From positions 1-64,000 of the forward strand of contig JAYEVG010000053.1 in NCBI GenBank assembly GCA_036346395.1: 64,000 nucleotides of DNA, given 5' to 3'. This document shows, in pieces, positions 10,615 to 23,800 of this stretch (within the stretch, counting starts at the first letter, position 1; every line of letters begins with the position of its first letter). Below the pieces are notes generated by a model, which saw nothing but the letters and a program-made list of their open reading frames with translations, had not been told where the DNA came from and searched no databases. The position numbers were made by a program, and so were the translations under genes. This stretch comes from Hsuehochloa calcarea (Eukaryota; Streptophyta; Magnoliopsida; Poales; Poaceae).

Positions 10615-12950
10615 TATATTGATAAAGTAGGAAATAATTATTGTGGGATTGACAAACCTCTGGATCTTTGGGCTTACAATCCTTGATTTCTTGCATATGG
10701 CAGCAAACATATATTCCACATGCGTTGCCATGTAGCTGTTGGTGGCACTGCAAAAATAGAATTACATATATAGGTTTGTTTAGCTTGAGAGGCATCATTA
10801 CAAAGTGTGATATATGATTATTGTGTACTAGCGGGTACCAAAAATTATTTCACATGTCGCAGTGTGGTGTTCCCTTCCACATGTCTACCTCATGTGGCAA
10901 TGTACAAGGCGAATGACCTACGTGATTCGAAAAAATTAGCCCCAGCCATTGCAAACGAAGGGTACATAGAGCTATTTATGGATGAAATGAGTTTACCTAT
11001 TGATTAATTATTGCACAAGTGTGAAGTTGTGTTGGCTCTTGATTAGGGAATCAAGGTATATTACCTTATTCCACTTTGGTACAATAACAATTATAATCTA
11101 GTGCTACCTACACATGAATGCCGCCATAGTCCTTAAAACTAAATTCGTGTTGATATGAAGTATAAAATCAATGAGTATAGCAATGAGTGAAGCACTTACC
11201 CCTGGTTGTAGGGTACAAGTATGTACTCCTTGTCATTATGAGCATGCAGTCCCGTTGTTATGTAATCATCGACGTAGGATGCATTGTCGTTGATGCATTG
11301 CTTAGAGATCAAGTGTGGGTCGAGAAAATCGATCAGTTCTTTTCTTCGTTTGGCTTCTAGGATCATGTGTCTATATATAAGTAAGGAGTTATAGCATTTA
11401 TTAGTATTACATGAATGTAGACCGTAATTGTACACATTTACAGTGTCTAGCATATTAAAAGTGAGGCATCGAGGTTGAATAGATCGAACAAGTCGTCGAA
11501 GCCCACCATAAAGAAGCCGTCCTCGTGGAGAAAATGTCGTCGTGCACGGCGTCCTGGCAAGTGCATAGATACGCTATCCTCGCCCGACCTCAGCGGGAAT
11601 GGAGCCAACAAGCTTGACTCTGAGGTTGCAAGGTGTCGGCTCCTACATAACGATAAACGATTAGCTAAGGCGTCCAACAGGTCTATCTATGTAGCATTCC
11701 AGAGATGTACATTACATGGATGTTGTCGATAAGTAATTGAACGTCGCTATGTTCTTCAGAAAGTGGCATGGACGCGTAGCTACTCCGACGTTGAGGGGAA
11801 CTGGCTCCCAAAATAACAGGGGCGGCTTGCAACTGGTTGAGGACTGGATTCATTTTTTCCTCCAATGATGATATATGTCCTCGAAATTCTACATGAATCT
11901 CCTTTTCAACCGCTCTCGCAAGGCGGCCTTCGATCTCTTCCTACTCCTATACACCTCGGAGTCGTGTGGGAATCCCTACCTCCAAGGTACGTAACCCTAA
12001 GACCTCGCGTGCGACCCGGGTGCTCCTTATTTCCTAGGGCCATGGATAGTATATTCCTCTCCCTAACTACTTCGAAGGAGCCTTGAGAAGATTCGGTACT
12101 CAATGTTTACTGCAAGAGGTCATCATGTTATTTTAAACCCTATGAAGTTATGGACTTATTAATAACTAGGTAGTTCGATATATCTTACCAGACATTGGGA
12201 CACTTCCTCGTCTGCTGAGTTTATGAAAGAAATGGCGTCCGAAGATGTGGTTGATGGCCTTGTTTTATCCATTTGGACACGCTGCTTGTGATCCCAAGAA
12301 TGGCGGGAGGCCTCCGACCGGATTTCCTCCTCGTTCTCCCTCATCTATTGTGGGATTTTACCCGCGTACCCAGCAGTGCCGAGTCTGTAAGGGTGAGCGT
12401 TGTGTGTCTAGATAGCCTTGTGTGCCGCACTTTGCTCCTAAAATTCGGCCGCCGTCTTCATCCGCTCAAAGGCGTCTCACGTATCCAACGACGCGAAAGG
12501 ATACGTCATGAAGGGCATCCAATCCTTGTTCATGTACTCCGTGTCAAGCGTGCTCTTGAAGGTCTATCACGCTTTTCCCATCGCGGAATGCTCGCTGCTG
12601 CACGAGTCCTCGGACTTCATGGGATCTCGAACAACCTTGAAATTTCATCCCACAGCTGCTCTTTCTCTTCTCTTGTCAGGGACTTCCAGCTTGGTGTGAT
12701 GATGGGAATCTGTTCCCTTGAAATTGTCTCGCAGGTGGTCTAGAATGCTACCACCGCTTTATTGGGATGCAGAGGGACCCCAACGGGAGTGACCTCCATG
12801 ATGGTCATTCGGCCCTCAGGCCTTTTCGATATTCCTCTACCATCTTGTTTATGCGACCCTTTCATCGGAGTGCCAGACACATTCGGCGACGTTGATGACG
12901 GTGGTAAAAACTATGCAGACACCATCTCGCTTACTTGCTATCTATGAAAA
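10615..12950 (-). mobile_element. CACTA-type transposon remnant with Ulp1-like (C48) protease
   Basis: Broken minus-strand frames carry pieces of the Ulp1-type cysteine protease encoded by En/Spm-like elements of grasses. 11677-11447 reads GRRARRHFLHEDGFF. 11453-11196 reads EAKRRKELIDFLDP, then ISKQCINDNASYVDDYI and HNDKEYILVPYNQG. 10798-10630 reads CHQQLHGNACGIYVC, where the NACG cysteine corresponds to the catalytic Cys. Frames further upstream (12344-12159 and antisense to 12273-12947) look like the same protein's amino-terminal part. No terminal repeats were found. It ends only about 70 bases upstream of the TATA-like motif of the Argonaute promoter. Confidence 0.6.
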
Positions 12951-13990
12951 TAAGTAGAGAAGAACACTTGAGGGGGGGAAACATTCAAATAGTAGTAAAT
13001 TCCAGCATGACATTCATCAAGGAAGTCTCAGCAGTATGCATTCATGGAGAAATTATCAACATGGCCAGGTGGTGCTAAAGACTCTCCAAATGACTTGCAG
13101 TGAGTCTTATCTAGTTGAAAAGCAATTTCCCTAAAAATTAATGAGGGCACAAATAAAGTATCCAACAAAGAGTGATAAGTCTCAATCGAAAAAGCAAGTA
13201 ACCTAGGAGGATACAACAAAAATAAGCAAAAAGAATATCTTCAAAAATTGTGTTACAATGATATAGCAATAGTAAATACTAACGAGAAAAAAAATCAGCA
13301 TGGGATAACAAAAAAGGCAACATGGGATATCGCCCACCTTTCCAATGTTCCATATCCCAACCTATTCGACTTAATCAACATTCCACAATCCCAAAAAACT
13401 CCAAATTGTGCTATTAAATAAATTCTCATCTCTTCCCCCATCCATTTTGAACTTTCTCTCCATATTTGTCATAAGAATACGATTGCAAGGGTTGTTACCT
13501 ATGCATGACATTAAGGCACAACATAGTTTGTATTATCTTTGATGTGATGGGAACATTCGAGTGCGGTTTTTACGGGAAAAGACAAAGAATTATTGTACTT
13601 ATAATGACAAAAAAGTACATAATCAATAATAAAAATATAAGCAAACAAAATGGAAACTATTCATACTAAATTTGCGCACTACAATTAGCAAGAATCTGGG
13701 AAAAAATACCATTAAATATCTAACTTATACATAAATGACTAGTTGTTGCTTCAAACAATCAACAAAAAAATTTCACTAACAAAATCAAGATGCACTTGAA
13801 TGTGCAAAATCCACAAGTAGAAAAAATGTTAGCTCATATAAAGAAATGGATCAAAGATTATGTTCACTCTTATTTTGAGCCTTAATGTCATGCGTACGCA
13901 GTAGGGAGTGCAATTGAATTCTCATGAGAAAGAGAGTTCAAAAAGGATGGGGGAGATGGAAAGTTATTTAATAGAACACCTCGGATCAGT
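12951..13990. other. AT-rich stretch without recognisable gene
   Basis: The stretch is AT-rich with only short frames. It sits between the CACTA remnant and the pol region of a minus-strand gypsy element, so part of it may be that element's untranslated 3' end or LTR, but no LTR pair is in the window. Confidence 0.4.
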
Positions 13991-16697
13991 TTGCGGATGA
14001 CAAGTTGTGGAGAACAACAACTTCGTGCCAAGCTTAGCCCACGATGTCTTCTAAAAGTAGCTCACGAACTTAACATCACAATTATAAACAATAGTCTTCG
14101 GTATGCCATGCAAATGCACTATCTCCCTGAAAAACAAGTTAGCTATATGCGACGCACCATCGCTCTTATGACAAGGAATAAAATGCGCCAATTTAGAGAA
14201 TCTATCCACAACAATAAATACTAAATCCCTTCCCCTCTTAGTTCTAGGCAATCCCAGAATAAAATCCATACTAATGTCTTCCTAAGGAATGGTAGGAACA
14301 AGAAGAGGAGTATACAAACCATGTGATTTTAGCTTCGATTTAGATTTATGACATGTCATACACTATTGTACATACCGTTCAACGTCACGTCTCATCTTCG
14401 ACCGGTAGAAATGATCAGCCAGCATGCTCAACGTCTTGTCGAGCCCGAAATGTCCCATCAATCCTCCGCAATGCGATTCCTGCATAAGAAACAAACGAAC
14501 GAACGAATCTGGAACACAAAGTTTGTTAGCGCGAAATAAAAACCCATCATGAATATGAAATATTTATCCCATCCTTTCCCATGTGAACAACGAGCAAAGG
14601 ATTCAACAAAATCACAATCAGTAGCATATAACTCTTTCAAATTCTTTAAACCAAGCACCTTAGTATCCAATTGAGTTAAAAGAATACTCTTTCGAGACAA
14701 AGCATCAGCAACCACACTATCTTTGATCAGAATATATGACAAAAGAATTAGGCCATAAGTAATGTTGCTTAGTTTCAAGAGCACGTACAAGTGCATAGAG
14801 CTCATTATCATAAACAGGATAATTCAGTTGAGCTCCATTCAATTTCTCAGAAAAATAAGCACTGGGCTTACCTTCCTGCATAAGAACACCACAAACACCT
14901 ATTCCACTAGCATCGCATTCAATCTCAAAAGTTTTAGTGGAATCAGGTAGAGCTAGCCGAGGCGCCTATGTGAGCTGAGTTTTCAAAGTATCAAAAGTGC
15001 CCTATTGTGCCGCCCCCACACAAATCGACGATAAAAGCCAGCAAGACCATGGAAACTACACTCTTGACTCACATTAATAGGAACATACCAATTCTTAATT
15101 GCATTAATTTTAGAGTCATCAACTTCATTCCATGTCCAGAAATAACAAACCCAAGGAACACTACTTTATTAGTGCAAAATGCGCATTTAGCAAAGTTAGC
15201 GAAGATCTACTCAGTTCTAAGCACTTGTTTCAATTGATCTAAGTGTTGAACTATGGTTTTGCTATATATCATAATATCATCAAAGTAGACTACCACAAAG
15301 TAACCAATGAAAGCTCTTAAAACATGATTCATCAAGCGCATCAAAGTACCGGGTGCATTAGTTAAACCAAAAGGTATGACTAACCACTCATACAATCCAA
15401 ACTTTGTTTTAAAAGCAGTTTTCATTCATCTCCTGGTTTCATGCAAATCTTGCGGTATCCAGGGACAAGAATAACAGGGACAATGTAGGGAGAAAGGCTT
15501 TTGCGTACATACCCTTTGTCCAAAAGCTATTGCACTTGCCGCTGTATTTCCTTGGTTTCGGTTGGATTGGTGCGGTACGACGGTCAGTTCGACAACGATG
15601 CACCCGACATGAAGTCAATCTGGTGCTCAATCCCACGAAGGGTGAAGTCCGGGTGGCGCCTCCTTAGGAAAAACTTCATAGTATGCCTGCAACAATGACT
15701 GGATAGCACTAGGAAGAGTGTTTAGATTATTAGTTGTATGCATAACAATAGTGTCCTTATAAACAAGAACAAGTGCATAACAATAAGATCATTGCTCACC
15801 TCTTTCATATATGTTTTCGTCGCAATCAGAACCTTTTCAGTGCTTACCTTTGGCTTACCGTGCTGAACAACATGCTATGATTTCTCTTGTCGTTTCTGTT
15901 CAGCGTCATGTATTTGGGAGGGAGTAAGCGGTAGTAAAACCCTGTTCTTACCTTCCCACTTGAAGCTATAAGTACTGGCTCGTCCGTCATGATGTACATT
16001 GCGATCAAACAACCATGGACGGCACAGAAATAAAAGACATACCGTCATAGGTACAACATCGCATAAAACAGTTTCTTCATAGTTGTTAACCTTGAAGGAA
16101 ACTTCTACACGGTGCTGAATTTTAACCTTGCTTCCCTCACGAATCCATTGCACACAATATGGATCAGGATGTTTAAGTAATTTTAGATTAAGCTTTTCGC
16201 ACATGTCAACAATAGCAAGGTTCTGGCATGAACCACTATCAATGATCATTTTGATATTATCATATTTCACTTTAGCACTGTTCATGAACAAATTGCAACG
16301 TTGAGATGAGTTGTCTTCTTTAACAAGCATTGATAAACATGGAGTAACAACCAAAGAAAATTCACCTTCTCCCGAACATTAATCATCAAAATCAGATTCA
16401 TTCTTAGTATTATTATCATCACACCGAATAGGTTCAGTGTTAGAATCAGAAGCAGAATCATAACAAGTTTATGTTACAATCATAGACTTAACATTAGGGT
16501 ATTCACGAGCATAATGACCACGTCCTTGGCAACGAAAACATTGAATTGAACTTGTTTTAATGTTAGAACCAGCAAATCATTGCAATGATTTAAAAGAACT
16601 AGCATGTTTAACACTAGTGGATGAAGCAGATTTCACATTCGAAACATTAGACACAGCATGTGATTGTGTAGTAGAATTTGAAGGTTTGTTGAACTTT
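13990..16697 (-). mobile_element. Decayed Ty3/gypsy retrotransposon, protease to integrase
   Basis: Pol domains appear in gypsy order on the minus strand. A zinc-knuckle-like CFRCQGRGHYARE lies near 16540-16500. An aspartic protease with DSGS is at 16354-15875. Reverse transcriptase at 15560-15207 contains KFGLYEWLVIPFGLTNAPGT and the YFDDI active-site motif. RNase H lies near 15000-14700, with VVADALSRK at about 14730-14690. The integrase zinc region and core are at 14470-14020, with MDFILGLPRTKRGRD and DRFSKLAHFIP. Stops and frameshifts break every domain. The gag 5' part is missing: at about 16697 the sequence changes to the MULE. The minus-strand 3' end (near 13.3-14 kb) has no clear LTR. 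Confidence 0.8.
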
Positions 16698-17956
16698 ATG
16701 GCGGAAATTAAAGATCTGTTCGTGTTCCACGGGACGTATTTGTCGACGCGATGTAATCAGACCGCTGTCTTGGACTTGTCAAATTGTCACCGCACCGTGA
16801 TCCGCACCGGCTCGAAGGACATGAGCCTCTGAGCTAAGGCGGTGCGTGTGTTCAGCGCTCGATCGCGCCATCGAAGGAAGAAGCTGCGCATCGAGGTGTT
16901 GTATGCCTCGGTGGTGGGTGGTGCAGGCGAGACCGTTTGGCAACTTATGAAGGTCACATGTGACGCTTCAAGGGCCAACTATATGGGGGTTGTTTGCAAC
17001 CCCTCTGCTGCGATATATGCGCGGCCGATGGTCTACGTTTAGTTCTTGGGGAGGACGGGGACATCCGGCGCGGGTGGTTCCGGTGAAGGTGAAGCTGCTG
17101 GTGAGGAGGAGCCTGCGTTGGTCTCCGGTGTTGGAGGAGACGTGGGCGATGGAGACCTGAGGAGGCGTGCGATCAATTTCGAGCCCAACGAAGAAGCGGA
17201 GAGATGGTGGTCAGCTCGTATTGATTGTCACGAGTACCTGGCCGATCAGGTGGATGAGGTGGAAAGTGAGGAGGATATGGAAACAACTAGTTCGGAAGAC
17301 GACGAAGACGGAGAAGCTGATGCGGGAGGAGGTGCAGTTGGTGGTTTTGTGACCACTGACATTGCTTACGTCCCCTCACGATTGGACGATGTTGCGACAA
17401 CATCGCTGGTTTTGCCACGTCCGGAGGGTGCTGAGTGGGGGTTCAATGCGGACACCCTGCTCCTAGGCCATCGCTTACCTAACAAGAGCGCCGCACAACA
17501 TGCTATTACTAGATACGCCGTTAACATCAGTCGGACGTATCGGGTGCAGAGGTCCAACTCGACACGCATATCGTCGGTGTGTTGACGAATCTGCCGCAAC
17601 GCCCGTATGCGCAGAGGTTCACTGGCCGCCATGGGCTTCCGAATAACGGTCTTCAATGACCACACATGCGAGTTAGCCGAGCCGCTTTGTGCACCACAAC
17701 ATGACGCCCTCGTATGTTGTCGACTTGATAATCCATTGTCGTCGCAGATGTGTCCATTTCGCTAAAGCTTCACCGCGGATGTTGCCAATATGGTGGGGTT
17801 CTGGTCACTACAAGACGGCATGGCGGCGAAATGCAGAGGTTTCGAGCGAATGTTCTGCACATTCAAGAGGCTTACAACCTAGTACCAAGATTGCTGCATC
17901 AAATCGCGGAATCTAATCACGGGACGTACGTAAACAAGCTTGAGCGGGTGCATCCG
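16698..17956 (+). mobile_element. MULE (MuDR-type) transposase gene, first part
   Basis: ATG at 16698 opens a frame typical of MuDR-type elements: MAEIKDLFVFHG, then (after frame breaks) KVTCDASRANYMGVVCN, and at 17046-17585 an acidic linker followed by EWGFNADTLLLGHRLPNKSA and YAVNISRTYRVQRSN of the MuDR amino-terminal domain. The part up to 17956 (NHGTYVNKLERVHP) is broken by small indels. It stops at ATCCG (17952-17956), where a gypsy element is inserted, and resumes at 23836. A second, better preserved copy of this region lies at 35309-35843. Confidence 0.75.
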
Positions 17957-18620
17957 TGTCGGCGGCCCGGGTGTCATACAACCCCGAGACCCTCTGTGCA
18001 TTTGCACAGTTGCAACAATGATGTTATCATAACCATTCAAAAACGAACTAATGAAGCAGACAAAGTAATATTAGTTAGCAGCAAAGTACCTTATCGTCAA
18101 GTTCTTACAAAAGTCGACACGCAGGGCTTAGCAACAACAGAGTATCTGGCAGCGGAAATCTCAAAATAAGTGGAGCCCAATCGACATGCCCACAGGCAAT
18201 CGAGTGGAGGACGTGACCTAGTTCGCGAAGTCTTCAAAGTAGCCTTCCTCGTAGAACTCAATATTTATTGATTCTTCTGCTGGGACTGATCAACAAAGGG
18301 TATAAAGCCGTGAGTACATAAAGTACTCAGCAAGTCGTAGAGAAATGTATGCACATAGTATTCATGCAAGGTTTAAACAAGGATGGATTTATGGTTAATT
18401 TGCAGAAAGCAAGTTTAACAGTAAATACAATAATTATATTGCAGAGCAAGAGTTTAAAAGAATAATACATAAATAACCAAGTTCTTTGAAACAAATAGTG
18501 AACCTCCCGTTCACTTCCCAACCATTCCAACCAAACCTTTCCACCGAACCAATACCACATTTTTGAAAATGCTACCCCTTGCGCGAAATCACCAGGCAAT
18601 GTCCGTAACCGGGGACACGA

Positions 18621-19184
18621 CTATTCGAATAGATTTTGACACTCTGCAGAGGTTGTACAGCTTCTACCACCACAATCCAAGAGGGCTTGGTGATTGGCAA
18701 GCCAATCCATCCCCAAAATCACATCAAGAGACTTGGTGTCTATGATGATAAGATTAGCTAGGAACTCTACTCCTTCTATGGTCACTTTAACCTTAGGGCA
18801 ACCTTGGTTCGTACTTAATTCCGAACTGGGAGATTGAACCAGCAAAACACTTTTAAGAGGCAAAACTACCAACCGATGCCTTTCAACAAAACTTTGAGAA
18901 ACAAACGAATGCGAAGCTCCAGAATCAAACAAAACAGTGGCAGGTGTTGAATTGACAAGGAACTTACGCAGCACGACGTCCGGAGCTGTCTGGGCTTCCT
19001 CCATAGTGGTGTGGTTCACACGAGCTCTTCCAAAAGGCTTAGGAGTCTTGACTGGTGCAATTGGAGTCTGAGGAGCTCCACGTTCGGCTCCTAGAGTGGG
19101 GGTCCTGGTCGGAGTGGCTCCCATGTTGAAACGGACAGGAGAAGGGCCTTGCTTCTGCGGGCAGCTATTGGCGAAGTGCCCCAA
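18621..19184 (-). CDS. Gypsy zinc knuckle and aspartic protease
   Basis: The frame starts with the second half of a zinc knuckle (GHFANSCPQK) and continues to a retroviral-type aspartic protease, with FDSGASHSFVS as the active site and VILGMDWLANH as the conserved downstream block. The carboxyl end is cut off at about residue 175, where the frame runs into LTR sequence at 18660, so reverse transcriptase is absent. It follows the gag frame at 20198-19359 with a frame change in between. Confidence 0.75.
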   Translation of the reverse strand: MGHFANSCPQKQGPSPVRFNMGATPTRTPTLGAERGAPQTPIAPVKTPKPFGRARVNHTTMEEAQTAPDVVLRKFLVNSTPATVLFDSGASHSFVSQSFVERHRLVVLPLKSVLLVQSPSSELSTNQGCPKVKVTIEGVEFLANLIIIDTKSLDVILGMDWLANHQALLDCGGRSCTTSAECQNLFE

Positions 19185-19358
19185 CTGATGGCACTTAAAG
19201 GTGTGATCCCGGCGGGCAGGTTGCTGCCTTGGTCTGGCGGTTCTTTGAGCTGTTGAAGCCGCGGATCACTTGAATCGCCGGGCGAGGTGTCTTTGCTCAG
19301 GGCTCAATGTGACAGGTGGAGCAACACGGGCAGGAGGCGGCACATTCATTCTGACTCT

Positions 19359-20198
19359 CTAGGAGTGACTCTGAAGGGCACTATGCTGTATCATCTTTCT
19401 CTTGCGGGATTTTTCAAGCTCACGGCGGTATTCCTCGATGAGCATGGCCTTGTTCACCAGGTGCTGGAAATCTGCATAGTCATTCCCAATGACTTGCACC
19501 TTGAAGCTGGGGTTGAGTCCTCTCTGAAGCGCTTGGCGGGCATCATCCGCGGGCAACGCCCCTGCAGGGCATAACGGAGACGGTGAGTGAATCATAAGGT
19601 ATTCACTCACCGACATGTTGCCTTGCTGCAACTCACGAAACTCGTTCTTCTTCATTTCCACCTTCCCATCAGGGATATGGGAGTGGCGGAAAGCTCCTGA
19701 AAATTCAGCCCAAGTGATGCTCTCAGGGTTTCCATGGACGGCACAATAGTTCTCCCACCATTCTGCTGCAGTTCCTTCAAGCTGGTGGGTGGTGTACAGA
19801 ACCTTCTCGCGATCATCACAACGGGTGATAGCGGGCTTCTTTTCCATGGAACGCAACCAGTCATCTGCGTTCAATGGCTCAGAGGAGTTAGAGAAAGTGG
19901 GCGGATGGGTCCTCAAAAACTCTGCCAGCCTGGATTGAGGAAAAGCTAGGGGTGGAGGTGGCAGTGGCGTGGCAGCTGCTTGGTTGTTCTGATTCATCAT
20001 TGCGAGTAGGGCAGCAGCGGTCTGGTTCTGCTGATTCATCATCTGAGTCATGTTCTGCATCATGGAGCTCATTAGCTGGGTCTGGGCTGCCATGAACTGA
20101 CTCAAACCCTGATCTGCACTGGCAGCCTGGGAAGACGGTGCATTGGCGCTCGGGGTCTCATCCTGGCTTGCGGAGTTGCAGGTCTGAACCATCTGCAA
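19359..20198 (-). CDS. Gypsy gag (retrotransposon capsid) protein
   Basis: This 279-residue frame belongs to the gypsy element at 17957-23835. The first 90 residues are Gln/Met-rich low-complexity sequence. Then comes the plant retrotransposon gag domain, with LNADDWLRSMEKK, EGTAAEWWENY, ITWAEFSGAFRHSHIP and KKNEFRELQQGNMSVSEYL. The carboxyl end is Arg/Lys-rich. The zinc knuckle follows in another frame at 19184-18621 (GHFANSCPQK). It would form particles for reverse transcription, but the element has no pol, so it could only move with help. Confidence 0.75.
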   Translation of the reverse strand: MQMVQTCNSASQDETPSANAPSSQAASADQGLSQFMAAQTQLMSSMMQNMTQMMNQQNQTAAALLAMMNQNNQAAATPLPPPPLAFPQSRLAEFLRTHPPTFSNSSEPLNADDWLRSMEKKPAITRCDDREKVLYTTHQLEGTAAEWWENYCAVHGNPESITWAEFSGAFRHSHIPDGKVEMKKNEFRELQQGNMSVSEYLMIHSPSPLCPAGALPADDARQALQRGLNPSFKVQVIGNDYADFQHLVNKAMLIEEYRRELEKSRKRKMIQHSALQSHS

Positions 20199-20816
20199 TG
20201 AAACTTCTCGGGTTTAATAGACGAGAAGAAGAAAGCAATTTAGATGAGAGGGGAAAGCATCAAGACGAGCGAGAACAAAGGAGATAGATAGATCATCCTA
20301 ATGCGGAAAAAGTTGGTTTTACCCAACGAACGGATAGCCAGAAAGCTATCAAGAAGCAAACAAGAAAGAGACATTCAAGCACAAAAGCCCTACTACGCAG
20401 ACTAAACGACACTAAAACTAGGAAGAGCAACCACCAATCTAACTTTTATGGAAGGTCAACTTGGATCAGACGGCGGTTATTGAACTTCCAAAGCTTCCAT
20501 TGCTTAATCTTGAATGGCTCGATCCTAGGGATAATCCAGAGGTAAGGATGTCAAATTTAAATTTGAAAACCAAGTTCCAAAAAAGATAAGATGAAAGAAC
20601 TCAAGAATGATATAAGAGGGTAAGAGGATAAGAAAAGATAAGAATGGCATAAGATGAGAAAGAATAAGATAAGATAGAATAGACTGAGATGAGAGAAGAA
20701 TATCTATTCATCAATTGGTTATTTTGGTTTAGAAAATAACATTTGAACTTTTGACTAAAATGACCAAACTAATTATGGTTACGTCCTACAGTCGATATGG
20801 CTCTGATACCATCTCT

Positions 20817-23800
20817 TGTCGGCAGCCCGGGTGTCATACAACCCCGAGACCCTCTGTGCATACCAAGCTAGTCCCATGATCAGTAGTTAGCTCGCACAGT
20901 TGCAACAATGATGTTATCATAACCATTCAACAACAAACTAATAAAGCAGACAAAGTAATATTAGTTAGAGTAAAAGGACCTTATGGTCAAGTTCTTACAA
21001 AAGTCGCCACGCAGGGCTTAGCAACAACAGAGTATCTGGCAGCGGAAATCTCAAAATACGTGGAGCCCAATCGACATGCCCATAGGCAATCGAGTGGAGG
21101 ACGTGACCTAGTTCGCGAAGTCTTCAAAGTAGCCTTCCTCGTAGAACTCAACATTTCCTGATTCTTCTGCTGGGAATGATCAACAAAGGGCATAAAGCCG
21201 TGAGTACATAAAGTACTCAGCAAGTCGTAGAGAAATGTATGCACATAGTATTCATGCAAGGTTTAAACAAGGATGGATTATGGTTAATTTGCAGAAAGTA
21301 AGTTTAATAGTAAATACAATAATTAGATTGCAGAGCAGGAGCTTAAAAGAATAATACATAAATAACCAAGTTCTTTGAAACAAATAGTGAACCTCCCGTT
21401 CACTTCCCAACCATTCCAACCAAACCTTTCCACCGAACCAATACCACATTTTTGAAAATGCTACCCCTTGCGCGAAATCACCAGGCAATGTCCGTAACCG
21501 GGGACACGACTATTCGAATAGATTTTGACACTCTGCAGAGGTTGTACAGCTTTACCCACAAGAGATAAATCACTTGTAATGTCCGTCTGACACACTTCCA
21601 AGGGTGTGCGACTAAGTGATTATCACAAGGGCTTTACAAAGTTCCATTTTACCTCGGTTCTGCTTGCTAAGGATTCGCCCTCACGGCCCCCTCTTGCGCC
21701 AATAATCAACCCAAACAGAACCGACTCAAAACTTCCCTAATTAGTTGGCCAGGTCCGTCCCATACCGGAATTGTGGTTGCACGAGGTGGCCCAGATCAAT
21801 GACTTGCAAAGTTAAGTACTTAGTTGGTTGCTCAGGCGAGACTACCACATCCAAATATGCCTCACGCACCCACCTTCACCCCCTACCACAAGCCCGAGCA
21901 TAAATCATTTTTGTTCATTCCGGCCAAATGGCAATCCCTGCCATGGCTCAACACATTTTAATTATAGTGGCCTCACACCACAATTCCATAGTGTCATTAG
22001 TCAAATTTCATTCATTATGTAAACATGATCGCAAGTCCCACGGATAACTAAAACAAGACTAAGCAAATATACGCACTCAAGTTGGTAATACAATTATGTC
22101 CAACTAGTAATTAACCATCCTAAGGTGTCCATGGATTAAGTCATTCAAGGGGCATTTCATTTTCAATTTATCAAGGAGGCATAATGGCAATTTGGTAATT
22201 ATCAATTCCCAAAACCATTTCTAATAAAACTAGCCATGCATGATAATTTAAAACAATATACATTTGTAAAATGGGTTCAACATGGTCAAAGGCCTACGAC
22301 TTGCCTTCGTTGACGAGGAGCGGGTCTTCGGTCGTCGGGTCGATGAAACCTTCCAGAACGCCGGAATCAACACGTGCGAAAAGAGCACAAATGAATAAAA
22401 CAACACCAAATGAACTCCAAAATTTGCAAAACCAGAACCAAATGAAAGGGGCTAATTTTATGTGAATATAGAAATTTGGATCACCCAAATCGGAGTTCGG
22501 ATGTGAAAGTTATGACCGAAAGAAGTTTCAAGAAGATAAAATGATAGAATTAGGGTTTTTGGAATTTTCCGGAAATATTTTTCTACTGGAAACTCGGGAC
22601 TTTGACGCCGCTGACCATAGCAGCGACACGTGGCCGCCACCGCCGAGAGGCGACGTGGCGCCGGCCGGCGCCGACACCGCACTCCACGCGGACGCCACGC
22701 CGCGCAGACATGGGCGAGCGCGGAGCCGAGGCCTCGCCGGCGAGAGGCGCCGGCGGCCACGGCGAGGGCACAAGGGGTTAGAGGGGACGCGGGAAGTTGG
22801 CGACACCCTTCGGGAGGAAACCGCAGCGCGGCGGTGCGAGGGGAGAGAGGCGGCGGTGGAGAGCTCGGAGCCGCGTGGAATCGGAAACAAGCACGGACGA
22901 GGCGAGGAGAAGAGGGCGACCGTGGAAAAGCAGGGAGGAAGAGGCGAGCAAAGCGGCTTAAATAGGGCGGGCGAGTCACAGGCGGAGCGGCCGGAGGAGG
23001 TCACGGTGAGGCGAGAGAGAGCTGATGGCAGGGGGCTTGGCGAGGCGCCAAGCTTGGGGCGAGAGGAAAGTGGGAGCGAGGCCGAGGCGTTGACGTGGGA
23101 GGAGAGCGCGGCTGGCGAAACCGAGGTTGGCGGCGGATTCGCGGTGGAGGCGAGTGCTCACGGGCGAGGCGTTGCGGGAGAGAGAAGAAGGGGGAGGAAG
23201 AAGAAGAGCAGGGCGCGGGCGGCGCAGCGGCGTCCGATTTCGATCGGACGGCGGAGAAGAGCGGGGAGCACGGGCGAAGCGATGGCGTTGGATCGCGATA
23301 CAACGGCCAGAGAGCGAGGCCGGGCGCGGGAGATGGCTATGAGCGGAGGCGGGTCGCGGAGGCGGATCGGTAGGAGGAAAAGGAGTGGGCCGAAGGAATT
23401 CGGCCCACACACAGTAAAGGGGATTTTCTGGAATTTTTTATTTTCAGAAATTCAAACAAATGAAAAGCTATTTTAGAAAATAGCAAATAGAATCCAAAAA
23501 TTCTAGAAAAATTCACAAAAATTCCTTGAATTATTATGGACTTAATAAAAATATTTTCAACTTTAATTTTTCTTTAACTTTTGCAATTAAAATAATTTTT
23601 AATTTCGGGTATATGGAAATTTCTAAAATCCAATAAATCCAAGAAAACACTTTAAATAATAATTTTGATTTTAAATACCAGAAAAATCAACTAAACTAAC
23701 TTTAATTTAATTGAAGCCTGATTAATTCATATCAACTGCAACTAACTTTGAAATTTCCAAATAAGCTTTAGGCAAATGAAAGCAACTGGTTCTCTTTTAA

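Noticed and set aside
10244..10798. 184-residue minus-strand frame across the promoter
   Set aside because: It joins a real Ulp1 fragment to the GC-rich leader by chance; splice donor and TATA-like motif fall inside it.
22541..23476. 311-residue open frame and several antisense frames in the GC-rich island
   Set aside because: Arg/Gly/Glu-rich translation with no domain, open on both strands because of GC content, and not kept open in the second LTR copy; it lies inside an LTR.
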